From Cryptomeria japonica (Eukaryota; Streptophyta; Pinopsida; Cupressales; Cupressaceae): a stretch of DNA of 64,000 nucleotides. This document shows, in pieces, positions 34,072-46,648 of this stretch (its first letter is position 1; every line of letters starts with the position of its first letter). A model generated the notes under the pieces. It was not told where the DNA came from and made no database searches. It saw nothing but the letters and a program-made list of their open reading frames with translations. The position numbers were made by a program, and so were the translations under genes. The DNA is taken from assembly GCF_030272615.1 (NCBI RefSeq), contig NC_081413.1, forward strand, positions 554,615,136-554,679,135, written 5' to 3'.

Positions 34072-37000
34072 ACCCTACCGACGTCGTCCCTTGAGCACCC
34101 TAAGTATTAAAAAATTGTCAAACTTTGACGGGTCCTAACTCAGAATCTGTGGCACCTGTAAATGATCTGTTTTAACCTACGGGGCCATGAGAGGGGTCCC
34201 TACAAAATCCTATCTTGGTTTTTCAAGTTTCCCTACAATTTTATTAGGGCAGCATTTTTTCAGTTCGCAAAAAAATCGTCAGTCTCATTCGATCGAATGT
34301 TGTCGCGTGGACAATTTCTTGTCCTGCTCATCGTGATAATGAAACGTCGGTTTTGACATGTACATTTAGGCATTATTACCTTATGTATGCTCCTATTCCC
34401 CCCCACCACCCCCCCACCACTCAGTCGAATGCTCAAGGTCATACCCTACCGACGTCATCCCTTGAGCACCCTAAGTGCTAAAAATTGTCAAACTTTGATG
34501 GGACTTAACTCGAAATCCCTGGCACCTGCTAATGATCCGTTTGAATCTAAGGGGCCATGAGAGGGGTCCCTACAAAATCCTATCTCTTTTTTTCAAGTTT
34601 CCCTACGGTTTTATAAGGGCAACATTTTTTTGGTTGGCGAAAAAATCGTCAGTCTCATTCAATTGAATGTTATCATGTGGCCAATTTCTCGTTCTTCTTG
34701 TTGTGATAACAAATTGTCAGCTCCAACATGTCCATTTAGGCATTATTACCTTGTGCATTCTCCTATTTACACCCCCTGCCCCCCCTCCCCCCTGCACTCA
34801 GTCGAACGCTCGGGGTCATACCCTACCAACGTCGTCCCTTGAGCACCTTAAGTGCTAAAAATTATCAAACTTTGGCGAGACCTAACTCAGAATCTGTGGC
34901 ACCTGTGAATGATCCGTTTGAGCCTACAGGGCCATGAGAGGGGTCCCTAAAAAATCCTATCTCATTTTTTCATGTTTCCCTACAGTTTTATTAGGGCAAC
35001 ATTTTCTCGGATGGCAAAAAAATCGCTAGTCTCATTCAATCGAATGTTGTCGCGTGGCCAATGTCTTGTTCTGCTCATCGTGGTAATGAACCGTCGGCTC
35101 CAACATGTCCAGTTGGGCATTATTACCTTATGCATGCTCCTATTTCTCCCCCCCACTCAGTTGAACACTTGGGGTCATACCCTACTGACGTCGTCCCTTT
35201 AGCACCCTAAGTGCTAAAAATTGTCAAACTTTGACAGACCCTAACTCGAAATCCGTGGCACCTATGAATGATCTATTTGAACCTACGAGGCCATGAGAGT
35301 GGTCCCTACAAAAGCCTATCTCGGTTTTTCAAGTTTCCTACGATTTTATTAGGGCAACATTTTTTCAGTTAGCAAAAAAATCGTCAATCTCATTCAATCG
35401 AATATTGTCGCGTGGCCAATTTCTCGTTCTAGTCGTGATAACGAACCATCAGCTCTGACATGTCTAGTTAGGCATTATTACCCTATGCATGCTCCTATTT
35501 CCCCCCCCCCCACTTGGTCGAACGCTCAGGGTCATACCATACCGACGTCGTCCCTTGAACACCTTAAGTGCTAAAATTGTCAAACTTTGATGGGACCTAA
35601 CTCAGAATCTGTGGCACCTATGAATGATCCGTTTGAACCTACGGGGCCATGAGAGGGGTCCCTACAAAATCCTATCTCGATTTTTCAATTTTCTCTACGG
35701 TTTTATTAGGGCAGCTTTTTTTCGGTTGGCGAAAAAATCATTAGTCTCATTCAATCTAATGTTGTCGCGTGGCCAATTTATGGTTTTGCTCATCGTGATA
35801 ATGAACCATTAGCTCCAACATGTCTAGTTATCCATTATTACCCTATGGATTCTCTTATTCCCCCCCCACTCGGTTTAACACTCGGGGTCATACCCTATCA
35901 GCGTCGTCCCTTGAGCACCCTAAGTGCTAAAAACTGTCAAACTTTGATGGACCCTAACTTGAAATTCGTGGCACATGCGAACTATCCGTTTGAACCTATG
36001 GGGCCATGAGAGGGGTCCCTACAAAATCATATCTCAGTTTTTCAAGTTTCCCTACGGTTTTATTAGGGCATCATTTTTTTGGTCGGCAAAAAAATCGTTA
36101 GTCTCATTCAATCGAATGTTGTCGCGTGGCCAATTTCTCGTTCTGTTCATCATGATAAGGAACCGTCGGCTCCGACATGTCCAATTAGGTATTATTACCC
36201 TATGCATGCTCCTATTTTTCCCCCCCACTCGGTCGAACGCTCGGGGTCATACCCTACCGACGTCGTCCCTTGAGCACCCTAAGTGCTAAAAATTGTCAAA
36301 CTTTGGCGGGCCCTAACTCGAAATCCATGCCACCTGAGAATGATCTGTTTGAACCTACGGGGCCACAAGAGGGGTCCCTACAAAATCCTATCTTGGGTTT
36401 TCAATTTTACCTACAGTTTTATTAGGGTAGCATTTTTCGGTTGGCAAAAAAATCGTCAGTCTTATTCAATCGAATGTTGTCGCGTGGCCAATTTCTCATT
36501 TTGCTCATTTTGATAACAAACTGTCGGCTGAAATGTCCAATTAGGCATTAATACCCTATGCATTCTCCTATTTTTTCCCCCCACTCAGTCGAATGCTCAG
36601 GGCCATACCCTATCGACGTCGTCCCTTGAACACCTTAAGTGCTAAAAATTATCAAAATTTGACTGGCCCTAACTCAGAATCTGTGGCATCTGTGAATGAT
36701 ATGTTTGAACCTACGAGGCCATGAGAGGGGTCCCTACAAAATCCTATCTCAATTTTTCAATTTTTCCTACGGTTTTGTTAGGGCAACATTTTTTCGGTTG
36801 GCGAAAAAATCATCAGTCTCATTCAATCGAATGTTGTCGTGTGGCCAATTTCTCGTTTTGCTCATCGTGATAACGAACTATCAGCTCCAAAATGTTTAGT
36901 TAGGCATTATTACCCTATGCATTCTCCCATTTCCCCCCCCCCCCCCACTCGGTTGAACGCTTAGGGTTATACCCTACCAATGTCGTCCCTTGAGCACCCT

Positions 37001-37468
37001 AACTGTTAAAAATTGTCAAACTTTGACGGGACCTAACTCGGAATCCATGGCACCTATGAACAATCTATTTGAACCTACGGGGCCACAAGAGGGGTCCCTA
37101 CAAAAGCCTATCTCAGTTTTTCATGTTTCCCTACAAATTTATTGGGGCAACATTTTTTTGGTTGGCGAAAAAATCATTAGTCTCATTCAATCGAATGTTG
37201 TCGCGTGGCCAAGTTCTCGTTCTGCTCATCGTGATAATGAACCATCAGCTCTGACATGTCTTGTTAGGCATTATTACCCTGTGCATGCTCCTATTTTTCC
37301 CCCCACTTGGTCGAACGGTCAGGGTCATACCCTACCAGCGTCGTCCCTTGAGCACCTTAAGTGCTAAAAATTGTCAAACTTTGACGGGACCTAACTCAGA
37401 ATCCATGGCACCTGTGAACGATCCATTTGAACCTATGGGGCCATGAGAGGGGTCCCTACAAAAGTGTA
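34072..37468. repeat. Satellite array, about 9.4 copies of a 356-377-bp unit
   Basis: The phrase taccctaccgacgtcgtccc or a variant starts at 34072, 34442, 34819, 35178, 35535, 35891, 36250, 36606, 36970 and 37328; the last copy stops after about 140 bases. Each unit contains gagaggggtccctacaaaa, a short fold ttttcggttggcgaaaa, tcgaatgttgtcgcgtggcc and a C-run of 7-13 bases. Many differences between copies are CG against TG or CA. Short open frames recur in every copy because the repeats are in register; I do not regard them as genes. Confidence 0.95.
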
Positions 37469-38821
37469 TCTTGGAATCCATGGCCCTAACTTGTTCAATG
37501 AAAAATATAGATAAACAAGCATTACACTGTAGACACATAATGATCATCAATATTTCCATGTATTGTATACACATAATTACCATTACACTTGCATGTGACA
37601 TCCATGAAGGGATATGCAAACATGATTTTTTTTCATTATCAATACAACTACACCAATGTACTCATGTATATATACATTATATATCATCAATATAACTAAA
37701 CCAATTTGCTCATGGACATTGTATATCATCATAACAAAGTTACAACAATTCACATCCATATACAAATACAACATCCCACTTCATCTGCATCAGACATCCT
37801 CGTGTCCTAAGAGAAAAGCTTACGTACAACAATGCCTGCATATAAATGAAGACCAAAATAAGTAACCTTTTTATGCAGAATGAATGTGCTACAAGAAATA
37901 AATTATAACACTTAATACAAATTAGTTTGTCAAATTATAAATAGATTATTTGAAACATTTTTAAGACGTACAAGATTGTATAATTATGAAACTTACCAGT
38001 TTCTCTGCAAAGTATACAATCATAACTTTGAAGAAAGACACATGTTGATTAAAGCCCTTCTCACTGCATTTCTCTGCATGATTGAAGACGATGGTAGATA
38101 TGGTCATTTCTAAATAGCAATACATTCACTTGACTTGATATTTATGCACAAAATTTAATCTCATTAATGCACAAAGGAATATGTACCATCACCAAGAGAG
38201 GGTCTTGTCAACGGTGAATGATCTAGCATGAACTTGTATTTTTAAGAATTGTTAGTCTACACATAAAATGCATGGATGAACATAAAGGCTTTATGATAAT
38301 CACTTCAACTAAAATACATGATAATAAATGAAAAGGTGGGATTATATACCATAAACATACATCCCTTCGAATTATATCAACTGAACCCACTATGCTGACG
38401 CAAAAATCATAATGTGATACTGTTGTATATCATCAAAAAAGACTTGCATGAGCATAAAGGTTTTGCAATAATTATATCATCAAAAATTGTCAAATAGTGT
38501 TGTCTAATAACAAAAATTGTAAAGCTCATCAAATGCATGATAATAAGTTGTGTTGCAAAAATACATCCCTTCCAATTATATCGAGTGTACCTGCTATGTG
38601 CATGCAAAAACCGTGTTGCCAAAAAAAAACGTTCATCAATAGAACTACATTTTGAACACGTCCTTAATATACACGTAACAAACTTGAACATTAAGGTTTA
38701 ATGACCATTGTTTTAAATGAAATGCATGATAAAAAAAAGGCACCATTAAAGATCTACTACTCAAGTATGTCTGCCTAAAGGGTCATCTCTTTGCTTAAGA
38801 GTATCCAGTATTGCTTCATGA
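37469..38821. other. Non-coding stretch between satellite and transposase end
   Basis: AT-rich DNA with short related words such as catatacaa..catcat. It probably holds the 3' untranslated part of the transposon. No gene is recognised. Confidence 0.5.
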
Positions 38822-40383
38822 TCAACAATAGTCATTGTCCATAGCTCTTTGGTCTTTGGTTTTGCTTGATGCTTCAACAACTTGAAATTTGTAGCTATAA
38901 TAAGGTGTGAATACAATAATGGTTTTGTGTCTCTCATAGTCTTCAAATGTAGGTATGCCATTCTTTCTAATCATGTATGTTCGCAACCAAGTTCCCACAA
39001 CAACTACTGAACCTGTAGGATATGTGAACCCGTCATCATCTGTCATTGGTTTTGTTACCTTTTGCTTTCCTTGTACACATCGTGCCAACCAATATTTTGA
39101 TCTCTCTTCATTCCCTTGCAGTGCAACAACTGCAAAAACATGTCCTGACTGTACAAGATCTGATAGACGGTCATACTCAAGTGAACTTTCCATGTCATCA
39201 TTTGACAAGGATATTGTTTGAGATAAAGGAGTTAGATATTGGGGAACCCATGTATCAACCCACTCACTTGACTTGCACTGATCCCAATCACACCAAATAC
39301 AACTTTGACAAAAATAAGCCAATGCTTGTGTCCAAATGGTCCATGTACTTGCATCTGAGCTGAGAAATAAATGCATCTTTGAAGAATCTTTAATTGTTTG
39401 ACAATCCAATCTATCTCCCAATGTGCCCTCCTCAACCAACCAAAATAATCTGGTCACTGCTAAATCAAGAGGACCTCCATGTGACACTGCTAAACTACAC
39501 CAATTAACAATAGAACGTGCATCAAAGAAATTTGCACCTGAAATCCTCAATTGCTCCTTAACTAGAGATCTTTTTAAACATGCCCCCCCTTCACATGCCC
39601 TGCCTCAAAAAAACACCAAATATGAGGTATACGCCTCTCTACATGCATTCTACTCAACCAATAAAACATATGGGCACTCTTGAATTGACCCATACAGTTA
39701 TCTGACCATATGATATGTCGATCAATTGCAATATCTTTCTCATGCAAGAACTCAAAAAAATTCTCAAAATAATATTGCACATACTCAGAGGAGTGTGATC
39801 TATCATCACTCATATAAAAATGATACTCCCTGATTATCTTCATGTCCTCTTATGTACTATCAGTAGCATGTCTATATGTAATGTGAACAAAAATAGCAAT
39901 CTTGATTGTATTGTAGTACTGAGACTGTACCTCATTCTTTGGTTGCAATGTATAGTTCTCTGCAAAATCAACCACCGATACAATAGTGCCAATCGGGAAA
40001 GAGTTCTTACACATCCCGAACTATTGATCCAACCACTGAGACCTATGGGTGTGCCTTGCATACTTGTAGAAAATATTTTCCTTAAAATCCAAAATAAAAT
40101 CAGCAATACTCACTTCTATTGAGACTAATTCACATCTAGAACCTTCACCTTCACTCTTCAAGGTATATTTCACTGTCTCATATCTTTTTTTCTCAATATA
40201 ATTCTTTCCAAAATCGTGTTCGCTACCCTCATGAAAACATGAAACAAACGTTGACAACCCACCACATTCTAAGCACTTCTCATTCAAACAATCATTTCTA
40301 TAGAAATAGCATCCATCATCTCTAGGGCATAAAAATAGATCTTGCAAGTCTCTTGATGATCTCGAAAATAGCATTGCACCACA
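38822..40383 (-). pseudogene. DDE-type transposase pseudogene, C-terminal part
   Basis: Minus strand. From 40374 the frame reads a Cys-rich block (CPRDDGCYFYRNDC, then CLECGG). After a stop comes VVDFAENYTLQPKNEVQSQ (first catalytic Asp), and after another stop SDDRSHSSEYVQYYF. Then follow IIWSDNCMGQFKSAHMFYWL (second Asp) and FFEAGHVKG (Glu and the GHGKG-like box). Here a small deletion shifts frame into a 240-residue tail that contains YWLARC and ends at 38822. This Asp..Asp..Glu set with a DFAENY / QFKS / GHGKG signature is known to me from uncharacterised transposase-like proteins in animals and lower plants. The superfamily name is uncertain. Two stops and a deletion make it inactive. 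Confidence 0.7.
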
Positions 40384-41914
40384 TGATAGTTCTGATACTT
40401 AATGTAAGTACATATCCAATAGCCAACAAGATGAGGGGGGGGGGGTGAATCATACAAACTTAATCTTCCATAAAAACATCAGATTCAACCTCGGTAACAT
40501 ATACTTCAGTAATATAACCAAAACTACTAAACATGCAAACTCAAAAGCATATAAACATCATATCACTCATAACACCAGATTTAACGTGGAAACCCAAATA
40601 GGGAAAAACCACTGTGGGATTTTGGACCCACTAAGAAATATACTTTCTAGAGTATGCTCGGTTAAAAGCAAATCTTGTTAAAGATTACAAACACATTGCT
40701 AGATGTGACCCGGTTAAGGGATTTCCCTCAGATCTGTTAGGATCTTCACCTTGTTAGAAGTGACCTTGTTAAAGGATTTCAAACACTCAATCAGAATGTC
40801 ACCTTGCTAGAGGGTTTTACAAATAAGACTGTTAAGTCCACTCAGTTAAGATATTTTTTGTCACTTTCACAAAATAACAGTAATAAAAATCTATCTGCAA
40901 CTTCACATCTAAAATGCTAAAGCAGATTCTTATTTGCTCAATACAATCTAGACATAGAACTAATCTAGTCCATCTGCTGGGCTTCTATACTCTGTTATTC
41001 AAATAGGTCTTCAAGCTTCTGTGCTTGGTAATCACTATGTAGCATCCCTGTGCATACATTTGCCCGCAGACATTATTTATCAACAACTCCCTATTTATAA
41101 ACAATTAGCTAACCGCTTTATCTCTTTGATCACACTTCCCATGATCAATCATAGCCATCAGATCTTCAAACTTGTCCAGGTTCAATGTATCCTTCGATCT
41201 GAAAAATGTTTTAGCCTGCCTTGGAACTTGCATACATTTCTTGGAACTTGTGCTAGGGTAATGCGGTTCAATCTGCGCCATAGATCTTCATGCCGATTTT
41301 CCTTTGCCATAGATTCTTTAACAAACTTCATGCATGGCATACCAATCATTTAATCAGTTCCAGCTCATCAACTTCCTTCATTAAATAACGCATGTAACCA
41401 TTTAATGTATTCTGTTACAGCTCGGTTACAACTCGGTAACAACTCGGTAAGTACTAAACTTCACTCGGTAGACATTCCGCCTTCATTAACCGATAGCGAT
41501 AACCTTAGGGTTTACTGACTACGTTCCTTAGGGTTTACCAACTAGTTTTTTTGCTTGGTAACATAGTATAGTATTAACCTTACAATTTACAACATATGTA
41601 TGATGTTAAAACAATCTAAACATCATGATTTCATCATTGTCTGACTCAATAATAGTTGCCCATTGAATACCTTATTCATCATATTCTTTCTGTGTCTTTT
41701 ACCAACATCTTTATACTCATCAAATCATACTTCTCAAGATATGGCAACATCATACTGAATTAGAAAATCAATTTCTTGACATCAATGACAAAATAATAAT
41801 ATTAAGATAGTAAACATCCTTAATCAGTTATATCCATAATCATCAACAACCTTCTCAATATCCTTATTGAAATGCCAACAATCTCCCATTGTCTGTTATA
41901 ATGCCAAATGCCAA
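40384..41914 (-). repeat. 3' LTR of the copia element
   Basis: Starts tgatagttctgatactta and ends aatgccaaatgccaa on the plus strand, 1,531 bp. It has a 53-bp piece (41341-41393) that the other LTR lacks, bordered by gcat at both ends. It contains clustered (a/t)ctcggtaac words near 41420-41470. Confidence 0.93.
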
Positions 41915-41930
41915 CAATCTCCCCCTTTGG
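41915..41930 (-). other. Polypurine tract of the copia element
   Basis: The minus strand reads ccaaagggggagattg directly before the 3' LTR, the usual second-strand primer of Ty1/copia elements. Confidence 0.85.
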
Positions 41931-42398
41931 CATTGAATGCAAAACCAATTGATTTGACCTAATTGATTTGGATTGTTGTGAGTTGTTTGTGAGATTCTGA
42001 AATGCTCTCTTCCTGTCATCAGAATTCTCCCCCATACATTAGACTTCTCCTCTTTTCTCAGTCTTTCTTTTTTGCTTTTTTTTCAATCTTCTCAGTCTTT
42101 TCCAATCTTCTTCTCCAGTCTTCTCCCCCTTTTTCTTCAATCTTCTTCAGTCTTCTCCCCCTTTGACAACAATGCCAAAAAGTAAAGAACTAAAACATAA
42201 TTTCTTCCTGTATGAAGTGAATTCCTGCTGTAATGTGTCAACTTAGTCTCGGTTAGAGCATTTTGTCTTCAATTCTTGTTTCCTGTATTGTATCCTGCAC
42301 TGCACACCTTTAGAAAACATCCTAAAGTGTGTAAATCAACATCAACTCTTAAAAGATATTCGATAGAGTCATCGAATTGATGCTTTCATTGAACTCGG

Positions 42399-45300
42399 TC
42401 AATGAGTAGAAGATAGGGGTAGGACCCCTAACTTACTTTTGAGATACTCAAAAGTGTCCCTTGGTAGTGGCTTGGTGAAGATGTCTGCTATTTGTTCCTT
42501 TATGCTAACATACTCCAACACCACTTTCTTCTCTTGAGCTTCTTCTCTAAGATAATGATATTTGATAGAGATGTGCTTTGTCTTAGAGTGCATAACATGA
42601 TTTTTTTAAATGTTAATGGCACTAGTTTTGTCACAGAATATAGTTATTGGCTCAGTAACTTTCTCATTTATACCTTCCAATAGTTATTTGATCCATGCTA
42701 TGTTGGTACAATTCAATGTTGCAACAACGTATTCAACTTCTGTTGTTGACTGTGAAACACATCCTTGTTTCTTGCTAAGCCAACTCACTAGTCTTTCTCC
42801 TAAAAAGAAAGCTCCTCCACTTGTGATTTTTTTGTCATCGATGTTGCCTGCCCAATCAACATCAGTATAAACTTTTAAATCAAAATCATTTCCTTTCTGA
42901 TATACTAAGCCATAATCCTTGATGCCTTTCAATTATCTAAAAATTCTTTTGATTGCTATCATGTGTGTTTCCTTAGGATCTACAGAGAATCTTGCAACTA
43001 TACCTATTGCATGTGCTATGTTTGGTCTGCTGTGAACAACATATTGTAGCTTTCCAATCATGGATTGGTAAAGTGTCTCATCAACAAATGTAGATTCATC
43101 ATTCTTTGATAGTTTATAGTTGGTAGTCATAGGAGTACTTACTGGTTTTGAATCCTCCATTCCAAATTTCTTCAAGATTTCCTTTATGTACTTGGATTGA
43201 GTAATGAAACTCTCATTTATCATTTGCAGTATCTGTAAACCTATAAAATACTTTATCTCACTGATTAATGACATCTCAAATTCTTTGCTCATTTCATTTC
43301 CAAAGTTCTTGCATAAAGAGTCATTTCCACAAAATATAATATCATCAACAAATATGGCTGAGATCGGTATTCCATTTTCATCATTCTTCATGTACATATT
43401 GTTGATCTCACTTGTCCTTATAAAACCAATCTTAATCAAATAAGAGTGCAATCTTTCATACCATGCTCTAGGTGCTTGTTTTAGACCATATAATGCTTTG
43501 TTCAATTTACATACCTGATCTTTACTCTTGTCTTCAACAAATCCTTCAGGTTGTTCAATAAAATTTTCTTCTCCTAATATTCCATTCAGAAAAGCAGATT
43601 TGACATCCATTTGATATACCTTGAAGTTTTTGAAAGTAGCATATGCCAACAATGTTCTTACTTCTTCAAGTCTAGCCACAGGTGCAAAAGTTTCACCATA
43701 ATCAATTCCTTCTTCTTGAGAATAACCTTTGCATACTAGTCTTGCTTTATTTTGAATGACCTCACCTTTTTCATTTAGCTTGTTTCTGAAAATCCACTTT
43801 GTACCGATTACATTTTTGTCCTTCGGTCTTGGGATTAGTGCCCATGTGTCATTCTTCTTGATTTGATCAATCTCTTATGTCATAGCATTTATCCAATCTT
43901 CACTGTTAAATGCCTCTTTCACTATTCTCGGTTCAAATTCAGATATCAAACACGTGTTCTGTCTTAGTTTGTTCCTTGTCATCACTGGATCATCCTTATC
44001 TCCTATAATCTGACTTGGTGCATGATGTCTTCTGACATACTTGGCTAATGCAGGCTCGGTAGGCTCTATATGATCTTCTTCATCACTCGATAACTGGATA
44101 TTCTCTTTATTTTTTTCAACAGTTTTCTCGGTAGGACTTGTCGGTTGAACATAGACAAATTCATCATAATCTTCTGGTTCTTTGGAATTTCCTTCATCAT
44201 TTCTTTCTGCAAATTCATCAATTTTCACATTTGCACTTTCTACTATTTTGTTAGATGATTTGATCAAACATTTAAATACTTTGCTTCTAGAAGAATAACC
44301 TAGAAATGTTCCTTCTTCACTTTTCTGATCAAACTTGCCATTTCTATCATCCTTGTGTACATAGCATCTACTTCCAAAGATTTTAAAATAACTTACTTTA
44401 GGTTTCTTGTCATACCAGATTTCATATGGTGTCTTCAAAGTACCTTTCTTCAGTTGTACTCGGTTCAGGGTGTAAACTGTTGTGCTTATTGCTTCCCTTC
44501 AAAATGTTTGTGGCACTTTATTTTCAATCATCAGGGTTCTGGCACAATCCACAATAGATCTGTTTCTTCTCTCAGCAATTCCATTTTGTTGTGGAGTTCT
44601 CGGTGCAGAGACTTGTCTTTTAATACCATGATCATTGCAGAATAAGTTGAACTCATCAGATGTGAACTCTCCTCCTCTATCTGATCTAAGACATTTCAGT
44701 TGTCTTCCTGTTTCATTTTCAACTCTTGCCTTGTACCATTTAAACATTTGAAAGGCTTCTGATTTTTCTTTTAAAAATATTACTGACATCATCCTTGAGT
44801 AATCATCCACAAATAATATGAAATATTTATCACCATAATAACTTTGAACTTTCATAGGACCACAAAGATCAGTATGCACAAGATCTAAAATTCCCTTAGA
44901 AGTGTAAGACTTACTTGTAAAGCTTGATCTTGTCATTTTACCCATCTGGCATCCTCAGCACATAGCATTCTCAGGTTTTTCAAAACTCGGTAGACCTCTT
45001 ACTCAATGCTTATTACTTATTTTGATCAGATTATCAAAATTTACATGACAAAACCTTTTATGCCATAACCAGGTATCATCTATCTTTGCATACAAACATT
45101 TATTCCGAGTTGAGTCAAGATGAAATGTATTACCTTTTGTTTGTGTCCCAGTAGCAGCTAACTTTCCATGCTTGTCATGAACTTTGACAATTCCTTTCTG
45201 AAATTCTATTCGGTAACTTGTATTGTTTAGCTGTGCTACACTCAACAAATTGTATTTCAAACCTTCAACCCAATAAACATCATTGCATCTTGCATTGTCA

Positions 45301-46583
45301 AGAAGTGTTATAGATCCTTTACCTCTTACTGGACATGGTGCATCATTACCAAACTTTACATAGCCTCCATCATAATCTTCTAACATAACAAACTTGTGTT
45401 TATCACCTGTCATATGATGTGAGCATCCACTATCTATGATCCAAGAATCATTAGTATTTATGTGAGATATTAGGGCTTTTTCTTCATACCTTTCTTCATC
45501 TGATCCATCTTTGATAGCCACAAAAACTACTTCCTCCGTATCAGTTTCATCTGATTTATCATCGTTGGATTCCTCATCGGCTATTAAGCATGTCTTTCTA
45601 TCTCTTCTACTGAAGTCTCAATGTCCTCTGTAATGATTATCTTTATGTCTGTCATCTTGGTAATCTCTCTTTTCAGTAGAATCTTTTTCAGGACAGTTAG
45701 AAGCCATATGTCCTATTTTATAACAATTGAAACATTTCAAAGGTAGTTTTCCTTTATACTTACCTTTGCCTCTCGGTAACCTTCTGGTTAATAGTGCTTC
45801 AAACTCTTCCTGCTTTCTAATTTCCTCATACAGTTTGTGTACTTCTTCCATGTTCTTAAGAAATCTTTCACTTGCTCCACTGTGATCTCCTTCATAGTAC
45901 TTATACTTTCTTTCATTGTAATCATTAGATTCATCAAGATGAAAAGAACTAAATGCAGATTCAACTTTATTTACCGATGACCCACTGTTATCAAAGTTAC
46001 TTAACTCAAATGCATGTAGCTTACCAATAGTAGCATATAAAGAAGCTGGCATATTAGGTACAGACCTTAATTCATTGATTGCAGAGACTCGGATTGCATA
46101 AGTCGGTAGAAGGGTTCTTAACAACTTACTTGTTATATCCTTTTCTTCAATAGTTCCACCTACTCCTTTGATTTGATTGACGATCTCCTTTAGTCTTGTA
46201 CTATACTGGGTTATGTTCTCACCTTCATTAATCCTCATAGATTCAAGTTGTCCTCTTAGACTGTCTACTTTTTCTCTTTGAACATGTTCATCACCGCCAT
46301 ATACAGATATGACCTTATCCCACATTGCCTTTGCATCATTGTAGCCTTCTAGATCATTAAACTCTGAGTCGATCAATGCAGATGTTATTTCAATTATTGC
46401 TTGGATATGTTCTTGCTTTGCCTTTATTTCTTCCATAGTCAATGGATAGGTGCTCGATGTGATGAAATCATTTTTCAGATAATATACAACATATTCTCCA
46501 ATTCCTGATAGGTGCAGCTTCATCCTTTTCTGCCATGTAGAGAAACTTGACTTGTTCAGCTTCGGTGCATCCCTCTTATACAT
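42399..46583 (-). pseudogene. Copia gag-pol polyprotein with in-frame stops only
   Basis: One frame of about 1,395 codons runs from the ATG at 46583 to a stop at 42399 with no frameshift. Domains in order are gag (UBN2-like) with zinc knuckle CFNCYKIGHMASNC near 45720, protease with WIIDSGCSHHMTG near 45440, and integrase with WHKRFCHVNF, HTDLCGPMKV, VDDYSRM and RGGEFTSDEF, ending in NGIAERRNRS. Reverse transcriptase follows with [10 protein letters not shown] and the FVDDIIF active site near 43370, then RNase H with ADIFTKPLP near the end. I count eight in-frame stops (45618, 45003, 44955, 44499, 43875, 42933, 42684, 42606). At least three fit C-to-T or G-to-A changes at expected Arg, Trp and Gln codons. 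It is inactive but young. Confidence 0.92.
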
Positions 46584-46635
46584 CTTTGGATCTTTGCCTC
46601 AAGTACCTTTAAACTTTTTCTTCCGGAGTCCAAAT

Positions 46636-46646
46636 CTCTGATACCA
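46636..46646 (-). other. Primer-binding site, initiator Met tRNA type
   Basis: Minus strand tggtatcagag begins two bases inside the 5' LTR. It matches the complement of the plant initiator tRNA-Met 3' end that primes many copia elements. Confidence 0.85.
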
Positions 46647-46648
46647 AT

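Noticed and set aside
34162-37446. Series of 60-125-residue plus-strand open frames with similar sequence
   Set aside because: They are repeats of one satellite unit read in register; most copies are broken at different points.
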